Shown: in pieces, positions 26,169 through 35,117 of the stretch
Layout of the letters: each line of letters begins with the position of its first letter
Numbering within the stretch: the stretch's first letter is position 1
Source of the DNA: Nocardioides sp.
GTDB lineage: Bacteria; Actinomycetota; Actinomycetes; Propionibacteriales; Nocardioidaceae
Assembly (NCBI GenBank): GCA_025965125.1
Contig: JAOPXM010000077.1
Span: 1 to 54,482, forward strand
Direction of reading: 5' to 3'
DNA length: 54,482 bases
Position numbers and translations under genes: made by a program
The notes under the pieces: model-generated
What the model saw: only the letters and a program-made list of their open reading frames with translations
The model's database searches: none
Told to the model about the DNA's origin: nothing

Positions 26169-26172
26169 GTGC

Positions 26173-27189
26173 ATGACTCGAGAGCCACGGACGCCGAGCC
26201 TCCGACGATCGGTTGTCTTCGCCACCGAGGCCCTCGAGCCCGTCCTAGAGCTTGCGTATCAGGCCGAGGTCAGCGGCTTCGACCGCGTGTGGACCACGGA
26301 GTACGTCGGACGCGACGCGATCGCTCGCGCGCTCGCCATCGCGATGCGCACCTCGACGATCGAGGTCGGCACCGGGGTTGCCTACGCCTTCACCCGACTG
26401 CCCCTGGCCATGGCGGCGCTCGCCTCCGATGTTCAGCGTCTGTCGCGGGGGCGGTTCGGCCTTGGGATCACACCCGGCACCAAGGGCGTCCGGCGCTGGT
26501 TCGGTGCGGAGTTCGACCCACCGGCGCCCAAGCTCGTGGAGTACATCGCTGAGCTCCGGCGCATCTGGGCCACTGACCCCTCGTACGGCGTGGCACCGCC
26601 CCAGGTCTACGCGCCGGCCTTCAACCCGATCATGACCCGGCACGCCGCCACCGTCTGCGACGGACTGCTCCTGCACCCGCTGGCTGCCGGACAGACGCAC
26701 CTGACCGAACGGGTGCTCCCGGCCGTGGCCCGCGGATCTGTGGACCGGACCGACCCCGCGACCCTGGTGGCCTGGCAGGTGACGTCGATCCATGACGACG
26801 AGGACGTCGCTCGCGAGCGGGCGCGTGCCCAGCTGGCCTTCTACTTCTCGACCCCGAGCTACAGCCCTGTTGTGGAGGGAACGCCCTGGGAGGCCGAGCC
26901 GGCCCGGATCCAGGAGGCGTTCCGTGCGTCTGACGGCGATGTCTCGTGGCGCCGGATCGGTGCGCTGCTCCCGGACGACATGGTGGACGAGTTCGCGCTA
27001 GCCGGCACCCCGAGCTCGGTTCGCGAGCGACTCGAGCTGCTCGAGAAGCGCCTGCTGTCGCAGGGCGTGTCGGAGATCGGGTTCCAGACCGTGGGGGCCG
27101 ATCTGAGCGATGACGAGGCCGCGGAGAACTGCGGTCTCATCATCGAGACCCTCGGACACCGCACCAACAAGGAGACCCACGATGGATGA
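26173..27189 (+). CDS. LLM-class flavin/F420-dependent oxidoreductase
   Basis: A 338-residue luciferase-like protein: SVVFATEALEPVLELAYQAE, VWTTEYVGRDA, IEVGTGVAYAFTRLP and LSRGRFGLGITPGTKGVRRWFG mark the F420-type fold. It could be an F420-dependent dehydrogenase or an FMN monooxygenase. It starts a rightward operon with a SnoaL-like protein and an enoyl-CoA hydratase (8-base and 4-base overlaps), directly behind a palindromic TetR-type site. Confidence 0.87.
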   Translation: MTREPRTPSLRRSVVFATEALEPVLELAYQAEVSGFDRVWTTEYVGRDAIARALAIAMRTSTIEVGTGVAYAFTRLPLAMAALASDVQRLSRGRFGLGITPGTKGVRRWFGAEFDPPAPKLVEYIAELRRIWATDPSYGVAPPQVYAPAFNPIMTRHAATVCDGLLLHPLAAGQTHLTERVLPAVARGSVDRTDPATLVAWQVTSIHDDEDVARERARAQLAFYFSTPSYSPVVEGTPWEAEPARIQEAFRASDGDVSWRRIGALLPDDMVDEFALAGTPSSVRERLELLEKRLLSQGVSEIGFQTVGADLSDDEAAENCGLIIETLGHRTNKETHDG

Positions 27190-27640
27190 CCTGGACGAGA
27201 TCCGCCACCTCTGCTTCGCCTACACGTTCTGTCTCGACGACGGAGACTTTGCCGGGGTCGGCGATCTGCTCGAGCACGCGATCCTGCGTCCGGACATGGC
27301 CGGGGTCACTGCGGAGGACATTCGGGGCCGCATCGCGGTGGAAGAGTTCTACCGCGCCCAGGTCATCACGTACTCGCGGGAACGGCCCATGACTCGGCAC
27401 CTGATCACCAACCAGGTCGTCATCGTGGACGACGAGCGCCGGACCGCAACTTCGCGCTGCTACTTCACCGTCCTCCAAAGACCCCCTGGCATCGACTTCC
27501 ACATCGTCGTGGGCGGTCAGTACCACGACCGTTTCGAGCGGGTGGACGGTCATTGGCGGTTCACCGAGAAGCGGATCCAGGTGGACCACCTCAACGACAT
27601 CGAGAACCACTTCCGGATCTCCGCCGGGCACACGGCGTGA
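27182..27640 (+). CDS. SnoaL-like protein (NTF2 fold)
   Basis: A 152-residue protein: LDEIRHLCFAYTFCLDDGDFAGVGDLLEH at the N-terminus, RGRIAVEEFY, TRHLITNQVVIVDDERRTATSRCYFTVLQ and YHDRFERVDGHWRFTEKRI are typical of SnoaL-like small isomerases and hydratases. It overlaps the LLM stop by eight bases. The role may be hydration or isomerization of a ring intermediate. Confidence 0.85.
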   Translation: MDDLDEIRHLCFAYTFCLDDGDFAGVGDLLEHAILRPDMAGVTAEDIRGRIAVEEFYRAQVITYSRERPMTRHLITNQVVIVDDERRTATSRCYFTVLQRPPGIDFHIVVGGQYHDRFERVDGHWRFTEKRIQVDHLNDIENHFRISAGHTA

Positions 27641-28425
27641 CCTCGAGGGACCTCGGCCCCTTCGTTGTCGAGGTCGCCGCGGGGATCGCAGTGGTGACGT
27701 TCGACAAGCCGCCGGTCAACGCTTTCGACCTGGCGACCTACGCGGCCCTGCGAGAGGTCATCGACCTCGTCGAGAGCGACGACCGCATCCGCGTGATGGT
27801 GCTCACCGCGCCCCTGGCGGCTCGGAGCTGGTGTGGCGGGGCGGATCTCCGCGATTTCGTCGGCATGGACTCGGCCCGCCGCAAGGAGCGCTACGAGTTC
27901 ATCAACACCACCGTGCCGCGGTTGTACTCGATGAACACCCCCGTCATCGCGGCCATCACGGGTCACGCGATTGGCGTCGGAGTTCTCCTGGCAGCCGCCT
28001 GCGACCTGCGCTATGCCGCGACCTCCGCCTCGTTCTCGTGTCCTGAGATCGACTACGGCCTGATCGCCGGATCCTCGAGGTTGCTCAACTACCTCGGGAT
28101 GCCGGAAGGACTGGTACGCGAGATGGGATACACCGGTCGACGGATGAGCGCCGAGCGCCTGATGAGAGCCGGATTCTTGAATGACGTCGTGGCCGGGCCG
28201 GACGTCCTCGCTACCGCGATGGCGACGGCTCAGCTGATCGCGGCCAAGAGCCTCCCCGTGCTGCAGGCTCGCAAGCAGGCGTTCATCGCTCAGGAGGAGC
28301 TCGGCTGGCTCGCGGCGTACAAGCTCGCGCAAGGCTTCTCAGCGGACCTGGTGACCCTGAGCGACGCTAGTGAAGGCGTCGAGGCGTTCCTGGAGAGTCG
28401 CGAGGCCTCAATCAGCGACGGCTGA
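27637..28425 (+). CDS. Enoyl-CoA hydratase/isomerase family protein
   Basis: A 262-residue crotonase. VVTFDKPPVNAF near 18-29, SWCGGADLRDFVG near 60-72 (oxyanion loop) and HAIGVGVLLAAACDLRYA near 108-125 are diagnostic. Position GLIAGSSRLL replaces the usual Glu-containing segment, so hydratase activity is not certain. It starts with GTG overlapping the SnoaL stop. Its stop abuts the convergent CoA-transferase gene with no gap. Confidence 0.85.
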   Translation: MTSRDLGPFVVEVAAGIAVVTFDKPPVNAFDLATYAALREVIDLVESDDRIRVMVLTAPLAARSWCGGADLRDFVGMDSARRKERYEFINTTVPRLYSMNTPVIAAITGHAIGVGVLLAAACDLRYAATSASFSCPEIDYGLIAGSSRLLNYLGMPEGLVREMGYTGRRMSAERLMRAGFLNDVVAGPDVLATAMATAQLIAAKSLPVLQARKQAFIAQEELGWLAAYKLAQGFSADLVTLSDASEGVEAFLESREASISDG

Positions 28426-29076
28426 TCACAGCTCCGACCCCAGGGGCGGTTCGGTCTTCTGGCGGACCTCGTCGGCGGTGACGCCGGGGGCTAGCTCGAC
28501 CAGGTGCAGCCCGGCGCCGTCTTGATGAGGGGGAGTGATGTCGATGACGCACAGGTCGGTGATGATGCGTTGTACGACGCCGCGTCCGGTGTAGGGCAGC
28601 GAGCACTCGTTGACGATCTTGTAGGACCCGTCCCGTGCAACGTGTTCCATCAGCACGATCACCCGCTTCGCACCATGGACCAGGTCCATCGCGCCGCCCA
28701 TCCCCTTGACCATCTTCCCGGGGATCATCCAGTTCGCGATGTCACCAGCCGCGGAGACCTGCATCGCACCCAGGATCGCCGCGTCGATCTTGCCGCCCCG
28801 GATCATCCCAAACGAGGTCGCGGAGTCGAAGAACGACGCCCCACGCCGCAACGTGACGGTCTCCTTGCCGGCATTGATCAGGTCCGCGTCCTCCTCGCCC
28901 TCGAACGGGTAGGCACCCACCCCGAGGATCCCGTTCTCCGACTGCAGCACCAGCTCCACGTCCTCGGGCACGTAGTTCGGCACCAGCGTCGGCAACCCGA
29001 TCCCCAGGTTCACATACGACCCATCGACCAGCTCCGAGGCCGCCCGGGCCGCCATCTCCTCACGCGACCAGCTCAC
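28426..29076 (-). CDS. 3-oxoacid CoA-transferase, beta subunit
   Basis: A 216-residue subunit. [21 protein letters not shown] and the SENGILGVG segment with the catalytic Glu (about 46-54) are conserved, followed by [23 protein letters not shown]. It should move CoA between succinyl-CoA and a 3-oxo or short acid. It starts with GTG that overlaps the alpha-subunit stop. Confidence 0.9.
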   Translation of the reverse strand: MSWSREEMAARAASELVDGSYVNLGIGLPTLVPNYVPEDVELVLQSENGILGVGAYPFEGEEDADLINAGKETVTLRRGASFFDSATSFGMIRGGKIDAAILGAMQVSAAGDIANWMIPGKMVKGMGGAMDLVHGAKRVIVLMEHVARDGSYKIVNECSLPYTGRGVVQRIITDLCVIDITPPHQDGAGLHLVELAPGVTADEVRQKTEPPLGSEL

Positions 29077-29858
29077 TGTGCTGTCTCCATCCGGGCCCGC
29101 ACGGTGCGCTTCTCGATCCGCTTGTCCGCGGCCTGCTCCGGGGTCAGCTCGACCACCCGCTGCACGAACACCCCCGGTGTGTGCACGTTGTTCGGGTCGA
29201 TCTCCCCCGGCTCCACGAGGTGCTCGACCTCCGCGATCGTGACCCGCGCACACATCGCGGCCAACGGGTTGAAGTTCCGCGCGGAGTCCCGGTAGACGAG
29301 GTTGCCGTGCCGATCGCCCTGCCAGGCCCGTACCAGCCCGAAGTCCGTCGTGATCGCCTCCTCGAGCACGAACTCCTTCGGCCCGTCATGGTTCTCGAAG
29401 ACCTGGGTCTGCTTCGGCGGCGAAGCCACGATCACGTTGCCGGAGTCGTCGTACTTCCACGGCAGCCCACCCTCAGCGACCTGGGTCCCGGCCCCGGTCA
29501 CGGTGAAGAACCCCGCGATCCCCGAACCACCCGCACGCATCCGCTCCGCCAACGTGCCCTGCGGGGTCAGCTCGACCTCCAGCTCACCGGACAGGAACTG
29601 CCGCGCGAACTCCTTGTTCTCCCCCACATAGGAGGAGACCATCCGGCGCAACCGCCTGGCCATCAGCAGCCGGCCCAGCCCCCACTCGTCGACGCCGCAG
29701 TTGTTCGACACCGCCTCCAGATCACTCGCACCGGAGGCAAGGACCGCGTCGATCAGCATCGACGGGATCCCACACAACCCGAAACCACCCACCGACAGCC
29801 TCGAACCCGACACGATGTCCGCGACCGCCTCCTCGGCACTCGCCACGACCTTGTCCAT
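29073..29858 (-). CDS. 3-oxoacid CoA-transferase, alpha subunit
   Basis: A 261-residue subunit: [36 protein letters not shown] and [21 protein letters not shown] are the family marks. The ATG at 29858 is preceded by AAGGA. It pairs with the beta subunit directly downstream. In this island it would activate or release short ring-opening products as CoA thioesters. Confidence 0.9.
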   Translation of the reverse strand: MDKVVASAEEAVADIVSGSRLSVGGFGLCGIPSMLIDAVLASGASDLEAVSNNCGVDEWGLGRLLMARRLRRMVSSYVGENKEFARQFLSGELEVELTPQGTLAERMRAGGSGIAGFFTVTGAGTQVAEGGLPWKYDDSGNVIVASPPKQTQVFENHDGPKEFVLEEAITTDFGLVRAWQGDRHGNLVYRDSARNFNPLAAMCARVTIAEVEHLVEPGEIDPNNVHTPGVFVQRVVELTPEQAADKRIEKRTVRARMETAQ

Positions 29859-29890
29859 GCTTGTCCTTTGTCCTGGGTGACGATGAGACG

Positions 29891-30691
29891 TCACAGTCCC
29901 TGGAAGACCGCCGCGCGCTTCTCGGTGAAGGACGCGACGCCCTCGGCGTGGTCCCGCGTCGATCGAGTCACTGCCTGGGAGTAGGCCTCCACCTCTGCGA
30001 GGTCCTCAAGGCTGAGCTGGGAGGACTGGTCGAGCATGCGCTTGGTGAGCGCGAAAGCGACCGTCGCCCCCTGGGCAAGCCCTTGGGCTCGCTCGCGCGC
30101 AACGCTCACGACATTCTCGTCCGGCACCGCCTGGGCAATGAGTCCCATCGCGGCTGCCTCAAGCCCCGTGAACCGACGTCCGCTGTAGAGCAGGTCCTTC
30201 GTCTTGGCCATGCCCAGCAGACGGGGCAGGAAGTAGGTGATCCCGCAGTCCGGGGTCAGTCCGCGCAGCACGTAGCCGAACGACATCGGGGCGGTCTCGG
30301 CGGCGATCACGATGTCGCACGCGAGGGCCAGGCTGAGACCGGCTCCGTGCGCGTGCCCGTTGACCGCGGCGACAACCGGTTTGGGGGTTCGAGCCAGGGG
30401 AAGGAACACCTCCGAGAGCAGCTTCTGCTGTCGCGTGCGGGCCTCCTCGGGCGATCGAGTGGGGTCCATCTCCGAGACGTCTCCGCCGGCGCAGAACGCG
30501 CGCCCGGCCCCTGTGAGCAGGACCGCTCGGACCGACGCGTCGTGCGTGATCTCGCGCAGGACCTCTGCCAGCGCGCCCTTCAGCTCCAGGTTGAGGGAGT
30601 TCAGGGCGTCCGGACGGTTCAAGGTCAGCTCGAGGAGTCCATCGGTCACCTCGACCCCGAGCACGTCTGTGTCGGCAAGGACAGAGGTCAC
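29891..30691 (-). CDS. PaaG-like enoyl-CoA hydratase/isomerase
   Basis: A 266-residue crotonase. LLELTLNRPDALNSLN, RAFCAGGDVSEM near 65-76, GHAHGAGLSLALACD and GLTPDCGITYFLPRLLG are typical of the 1,2-epoxyphenylacetyl-CoA isomerase (PaaG) branch. It may isomerize or hydrate a ring-opening intermediate. It starts with GTG overlapping the OB-fold gene stop. The CoA-transferase alpha gene follows 32 bases downstream. Confidence 0.88.
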   Translation of the reverse strand: MTSVLADTDVLGVEVTDGLLELTLNRPDALNSLNLELKGALAEVLREITHDASVRAVLLTGAGRAFCAGGDVSEMDPTRSPEEARTRQQKLLSEVFLPLARTPKPVVAAVNGHAHGAGLSLALACDIVIAAETAPMSFGYVLRGLTPDCGITYFLPRLLGMAKTKDLLYSGRRFTGLEAAAMGLIAQAVPDENVVSVARERAQGLAQGATVAFALTKRMLDQSSQLSLEDLAEVEAYSQAVTRSTRDHAEGVASFTEKRAAVFQGL

Positions 30692-31635
30692 GACGGATCC
30701 TCGTCGGCGGGAAGCAGCTCGAAGTGCTCGATGTCCGCGAGGCTGCCGGTGCGGCGCTCGCTCCAGACCGCTCGCACCCGGTTGCCCGGCTCGACTGCGT
30801 GCTTGTCGGCGTTGGCCGCGTCGCCGCCGACCATGTGGATCAGCCGCGTCGACGATCCGTCGAGGACGATCTCCGCGTAGATGTACGGCGGCGTCAGCCG
30901 CTGGCCGATGAACTCGATGTGGACCACCGAACAGGCCTGGATGGTGCCCGTGGGCTTGACGTCGATCCATTCGTGGGTGGGTGCGAAGCAGACGTCACAG
31001 TGGCTGCGCGGGGGCAGGAGCACCTTTCGGCACTCCGAGCAGCGCACGCCGCGGATGCGGCGGCTGTTCTTGACCCCGTCGAAGAGGGTTCCGTAGTACT
31101 GGCCGTACGCGTGCTGGTAGTCCAGCGTCATCCGGTAGTCGACCTGCTGCAGGGGCTCGGCCAGGTCGCCCGGACTCTCGCGGGGCTCGAACGTGTTCGG
31201 GTTGCCGGCCGGCCGGAAGCCGGCGAGGTCGAGGAAGGTACCGGTGGCCTCAACTGCCCAGACCGCCTCGACCCTGGTACCGATCTCGAGAGCGGCGGGG
31301 TCCGCCTGCAGGATCTGGTGCACGAACGGAGTGCTGGTGCCGTCGATCAGCACCATCCCGATCGTACCGCGCGCCGTCGTGGTGAAGGCCTGCAACTCTC
31401 CGGCCGCTGCCACCTCGACGAAGTTGGTGACGGGCTCCCCCGTCGAGCCGCAGAAGTCCTGGGCCGGCACGAGGATCGTGCCGTCGCCGTGTCTCGATCC
31501 GATGAGCCGGCGGTTGCGGAGCTCCGCGAGGAAGATCCCGGTCGCCTGTCCGGGGGTCAGGGTGTACGGCATTGAGATCTGAGCTGGCATCGACTCCATG
31601 GTCTCGGACGGGTCGGCGTGGTGAATCGTGGTCAT
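30688..31635 (-). CDS. Double OB-fold (DUF35-type) protein
   Basis: A 315-residue fusion of two DUF35 OB-fold units. The second (about 170-315) has the zinc-ribbon RCSECRKVLLPPRSHCDVC; the first (about 25-160) lacks the paired cysteines. DUF35 proteins partner with thiolase-like proteins, as in the steroid aldolase Ltp2-ChsH2. GAGGAG precedes the ATG at 31635. It sits in one operon with two degenerate thiolases, its likely partners. Confidence 0.85.
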   Translation of the reverse strand: MTTIHHADPSETMESMPAQISMPYTLTPGQATGIFLAELRNRRLIGSRHGDGTILVPAQDFCGSTGEPVTNFVEVAAAGELQAFTTTARGTIGMVLIDGTSTPFVHQILQADPAALEIGTRVEAVWAVEATGTFLDLAGFRPAGNPNTFEPRESPGDLAEPLQQVDYRMTLDYQHAYGQYYGTLFDGVKNSRRIRGVRCSECRKVLLPPRSHCDVCFAPTHEWIDVKPTGTIQACSVVHIEFIGQRLTPPYIYAEIVLDGSSTRLIHMVGGDAANADKHAVEPGNRVRAVWSERRTGSLADIEHFELLPADEDPS

Positions 31636-31645
31636 CGTCTGCTCC

Positions 31646-32803
31646 TCAGTTCTTCTCTGCGCCGACAACGGCGACACCGCGGAGGTTGGCCCAGCCGCCG
31701 CCTGCTTGCACGAGTGCACGCGAGGCGTTCGGCACCTGGTGCGCGCCCGCCTTGCCGGTCACCTGCATCGCGGCCTCGGCCAGTCGAATCAGGGCAGTCG
31801 CGCCGATCGGGTTGGCGCCCATGCAGCCACCCGACGGGTTCACGGGCAGCTCACCGCCCATCGTCGTGGCACCTGACGCGACCAGCTCGGCTGCTCCGCC
31901 CGCGGGGCAGAGTCCGAGGCCTTCGTAGTAGCTGAGCTCGAAGCAGGTGTAGGGCTCCTGCACCTCCGCTACGTCGAACTGGCGGAACGGGTTGGTGATC
32001 CCGGCGGCCTTGTAGACGTTGGCAGCGGCAATCTGGAGCGGCTCGGACTGGAGCATCGACCTGTCCGCAGCGTTGTCAGCCTCGCAGTAGTAGGCCATCC
32101 CGTGGATCCACGCCGGCGTACTGGTGATCGACTCGGCATCCTGGTCCGCCGCGAGGATGACAGCACAGGCACCGTCGGAGATCGGTGGGACATCGAGGAT
32201 CTTGATCGGCCAGCAGAGCGGTCGCGACGCCAGTACCTCCTCGACGGTCACTTCCTTCTTGACGTGCGCCTTCGGGTTGGCCATCGCGTGGTGGCGGTTC
32301 TTCACCGCGACCATCGCGGCGGCTTCCTCGGTGTGGCCGAGCCGCTTGATGCGTGCGTGCCAGTAGGCCGCTGAGAAGCCCATGATCCCGACCGCGAACT
32401 CACGTCCCCAGAACGGGTCGTACAGAGTCGAGATGGAGGCCTGGAGCTGGCCCTCGGAGAGCTTGTCGTAGGCAACCACCAGCACTCGGCGAGCGGCGCC
32501 CGCCTTGATCTGGTTGATGGCGGCCAGCGCTCCGGCAAGGCCGGTGCCGCCACCGCTCGTGACTCGCACCAGTGGCTTGTACCGGGCCCCGAGGGCATCG
32601 ACCAGCCACTTCTCCGGTTGGTTGACCGCTCCGAACATGGCCGGCCCGCTGGCGACCACGACGCTGTCGATGTCGTCCATCGTCAGCCCCGCATCGGCCA
32701 GCGCCTCCACGGCCGCCTCGCGGGCGAGGCCAGCCTGGCTCACGTCGGTACGACGGCGAGCGTGGACGGTCTGGCCGGTGCCGACAATCGCGACGCGGGT
32801 CAT
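31646..32803 (-). CDS. Thiolase-like lipid-transfer (Ltp/SCP-x) protein, degenerate active site
   Basis: A 385-residue thiolase fold. The nucleophilic cysteine is replaced: VRVTSGGGTGLAGALAA has Ser-Gly where CASG is expected, and the catalytic His of GHPxGATG is Asn (GANPIGATA). It retains a Cys two residues earlier (GGCMGAN). Such degeneration is typical of Ltp2-type retro-aldolases. It overlaps the preceding gene (ATGA) and lies 10 bases before the double OB-fold gene. Confidence 0.85.
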   Translation of the reverse strand: MTRVAIVGTGQTVHARRRTDVSQAGLAREAAVEALADAGLTMDDIDSVVVASGPAMFGAVNQPEKWLVDALGARYKPLVRVTSGGGTGLAGALAAINQIKAGAARRVLVVAYDKLSEGQLQASISTLYDPFWGREFAVGIMGFSAAYWHARIKRLGHTEEAAAMVAVKNRHHAMANPKAHVKKEVTVEEVLASRPLCWPIKILDVPPISDGACAVILAADQDAESITSTPAWIHGMAYYCEADNAADRSMLQSEPLQIAAANVYKAAGITNPFRQFDVAEVQEPYTCFELSYYEGLGLCPAGGAAELVASGATTMGGELPVNPSGGCMGANPIGATALIRLAEAAMQVTGKAGAHQVPNASRALVQAGGGWANLRGVAVVGAEKN

Positions 32804-33945
32804 GACGCCGCCGCCATCGTGACCACGCAGTGGTTCTGCATTGCGAATCCTCCTGTGCCGTGCACCAGTGCGGTGCGAGCGTTGTCCAGGCCGTCCTGGG
32901 GGGAACCGGTACGTCCGGAAAGGCGGGATGCCGCCTCGTGCAACCGCGCCAGGCCGGTCGCCATGATCACGTCCGCGGGCAGGGCGCCACCGGAGGGATT
33001 GATCCCGGAGGACCCTTCATCGCGATAGAGGTCGATGCCCCGGTGGGGCTCGGCCAGTCCGAGTGCCTCGAGCACCATCAGCTCGCCAACGGTGGACGTG
33101 CCGGAGACCTCGACGATGTCGAACTCCTTGGCCGAGGCAGCGCCGGTCGCGCGAAGGGCGGTCCGTCCGGCGGCTTCGCAGGCGGGCAGGGAGTCGGGCT
33201 CACGGGCTGCGAGGAAGTGTTGATCGATCGCCGAGCCCTGTCCGGTGATCCACACGGGGCGCTTGGCGATCTGGTCGGCCACCTCGGCGTTCGCCACCAG
33301 CACGGCGACAGCGCCGTCAACCGGTCTGGCCATGTCGGAGCGACGCAGCGGCGTCGCGACGTCCTCGAACCAGAACGACCGATCGTCCGGAACCTCGTCG
33401 ACATCGACGAACGGGTTGCGGGCGGCCCGTTCCCAGGCACGACGGCTCACATCGTGGAGGTCATCGGCCTTGAGCCCCGCCTTCGCGAGGTAGCGCTGGG
33501 CGTAGAGGCCGGCGGCGGAGAACTGGTCGAGCCCGGTCGGCCGCTGGATGAACGGCTCCAACAGCCCGGTCCAGAATGCGCTGACGTCGCTCTCGGAGGG
33601 CTTGGAGTAGGCGACGACGAGACCGACGGCGGCGGAGCCACAGGCAATCTTGTTCGCGGCGTAGGTCAGCGACCAGAGCCCGTCCTCCTCGACCCGAGAC
33701 TCCTCCTTGTGATGGGCGCCCATGGCCCCGAGGAAGCCGCAGTTCGAGATGCTGCGACCGTCGAGGAAGTCGCTCCCGGAGTCGATGACGAAGTCGACGT
33801 CCTCGAGGCGGATCCCGGTGCCCTTGAGCGCCCGGCTCACGGCTTCGGAGATCAGGTCGATGTGCTGACGGTCGGACCACGAGGACGTGAGCAGCGTCTG
33901 CGCGCTGTTCACCACCGCGACGCGACCGGGAGTCGATGAGGTCAT
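32800..33945 (-). CDS. Second degenerate thiolase-like protein
   Basis: A 381-residue thiolase relative: VAVVNSAQTLLTSSWSDRQH, GDLDGRSISN-like segment (SDFLDGRSISN), YAANKIACGSAAVGLVVAYSKPSES, and INPSGGALPADVIMATGLARL. Normal Cys and His positions cannot be found. The ATG at 33945 is preferred to the TTG at 33957. It is the first gene of a leftward operon and has both recurring motifs in its promoter. It probably forms a heteromer with the next gene product and the OB-fold protein. Confidence 0.82.
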   Translation of the reverse strand: MTSSTPGRVAVVNSAQTLLTSSWSDRQHIDLISEAVSRALKGTGIRLEDVDFVIDSGSDFLDGRSISNCGFLGAMGAHHKEESRVEEDGLWSLTYAANKIACGSAAVGLVVAYSKPSESDVSAFWTGLLEPFIQRPTGLDQFSAAGLYAQRYLAKAGLKADDLHDVSRRAWERAARNPFVDVDEVPDDRSFWFEDVATPLRRSDMARPVDGAVAVLVANAEVADQIAKRPVWITGQGSAIDQHFLAAREPDSLPACEAAGRTALRATGAASAKEFDIVEVSGTSTVGELMVLEALGLAEPHRGIDLYRDEGSSGINPSGGALPADVIMATGLARLHEAASRLSGRTGSPQDGLDNARTALVHGTGGFAMQNHCVVTMAAAS

Positions 33946-33960
33946 GATTCGATTCAAGCC

Positions 33961-33976
33961 TTTGTTTGGTGGATGG
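33961..33976 (-). promoter_or_regulatory. CCAAAC-type site before the degenerate thiolase operon
   Basis: On the minus strand CCATCCACCAAACAAA. The ACCAAAC core matches the TetR-type motif, but the last G is A. It lies 16 bases before the start codon. Confidence 0.35.
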
Positions 33977-33979
33977 GAC

Positions 33980-33995
33980 TGTCTCGTTTCGACAC
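33980..33995 (+). promoter_or_regulatory. TGTCTC motif, copy near 33.98 kb
   Basis: TGTCTCGTTTCGACAC, 35 bases upstream of the degenerate thiolase gene. It matches the island consensus TGTCTCAnnTCGATAC at 12 of 14 fixed positions. On the strand opposite the gene, as in all copies. Confidence 0.55.
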
Positions 33996-34026
33996 GCTCC
34001 GCACGGAGGCAGGCGATGACGGAACG

Positions 34027-34752
34027 TCAGGCGGAGATGCTCCGTCCGCCGCAGACCGTGAGCACCTGACCGGTGATGTACGACGACTCGTCGCCGGCGA
34101 GGAAGGCAACGGCCCGGGCGACGTCCTCGGGCTCCCCGATCCGACCGGCCGGGATCTTGGCGACCAGACCCCCGAGCACGTCCTCGGGCATGGCCCGGCT
34201 CATCGCCGAGTCGACCAACCCCGGTGCCACCGCGTTGACTCGGGTCCGGGGTGACCACTGGAGCGCGAGCCCCCTAGTGAATCCGATGAGGCCGGACTTG
34301 GACGCGACGTAGTTGGTCTGGCCGAAGTTGCCGAGTGCGGCGCGCGAGGTCATGTTCACAATCGAGGACCCATCGCGAAACGACGAGTCCAGGGCGAACG
34401 TGAGCCGCAGGGGTGCCAGGAGGTTCACGTCGATGACCGAGGAGAAGACCTCGGGCTCCATCTTCCCCAGCCGGGCATCTCGGGTGATGCCGGCGTTGTT
34501 GACAAGCACGTCGAGGCCGTCGAACGAGCCCCGGACGAACTCGACGAGACGTTCGACGTCATCGGAGACAGTCAGATCGGCGACACAGCCCGTGACACCG
34601 CCGCTGTCGCCGCCGAGGCCCGTCGCCGTGGCGTACACGGCTTCGTCGCGATCGACGAGGAGGAGCGTGTAGCCGCGCTCGGCAAGCACCTGCGCGATCG
34701 ACAGACCGAGCCCGCGTGCGCCCCCAGTGATGAGAGCCACCCGGGCGGTCAC
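34027..34752 (-). CDS. SDR-family oxidoreductase (FabG-like)
   Basis: A 241-residue short-chain dehydrogenase. Cofactor loop TGGARGLGLS near 9-18, NNAGI near 85-89, and the catalytic Ser-Tyr-Lys in MTSRAA, NYVASK. Probably a 3-hydroxyacyl-CoA or ring-alcohol dehydrogenase. It starts with GTG overlapping the mini-SDR stop. Confidence 0.9.
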   Translation of the reverse strand: MTARVALITGGARGLGLSIAQVLAERGYTLLLVDRDEAVYATATGLGGDSGGVTGCVADLTVSDDVERLVEFVRGSFDGLDVLVNNAGITRDARLGKMEPEVFSSVIDVNLLAPLRLTFALDSSFRDGSSIVNMTSRAALGNFGQTNYVASKSGLIGFTRGLALQWSPRTRVNAVAPGLVDSAMSRAMPEDVLGGLVAKIPAGRIGEPEDVARAVAFLAGDESSYITGQVLTVCGGRSISA

Positions 34753-35117
34753 GGGATCAGCCTTCCCACGAGGGCGGTCCCGAGGGTCAGCACCTGGCCG
34801 GTCAGTCCGTCGGCCGCCACGGCGTCAATCGCCTGGCGGTCGGTCAGCTCGCTCGTCGATGGCACCGCGACGGTGTTGATCTTCCATCCGACGCGAGCGC
34901 CCTCGAAGGCGACCGCTCGCGTCATCCCGATGAGCGCGTTGACGTACGCGGCTCCAACCGGCGAACGATGCCCCAACAGGTCCTCACTCGGTACGACGAC
35001 CACGACGGCGTCGTCGTTCGCGATCGCATTCTTGATCGCACGGAAGGCGACCTCGAGGGCCGCCCCCAGCTCGTCGGCGTCCGAAGGATCTGAGCCACGA
35101 AGCACGTGCGTGCTCAT
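34749..35117 (-). CDS. Mini-SDR-like protein (122 aa) lacking the cofactor domain
   Basis: A 122-residue protein. AAYVNALIGMTRAVAFEGARVGWKINTVAV mimics the SDR segment around the catalytic Tyr, but the N-terminal Gly-rich cofactor loop and the YxxxK pair are missing. Overlaps on both sides (ATGA, GTGA) and regular codon use argue for a functional gene, perhaps a non-catalytic partner of the next SDR. Function unknown. Confidence 0.65.
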   Translation of the reverse strand: MSTHVLRGSDPSDADELGAALEVAFRAIKNAIANDDAVVVVVPSEDLLGHRSPVGAAYVNALIGMTRAVAFEGARVGWKINTVAVPSTSELTDRQAIDAVAADGLTGQVLTLGTALVGRLIP

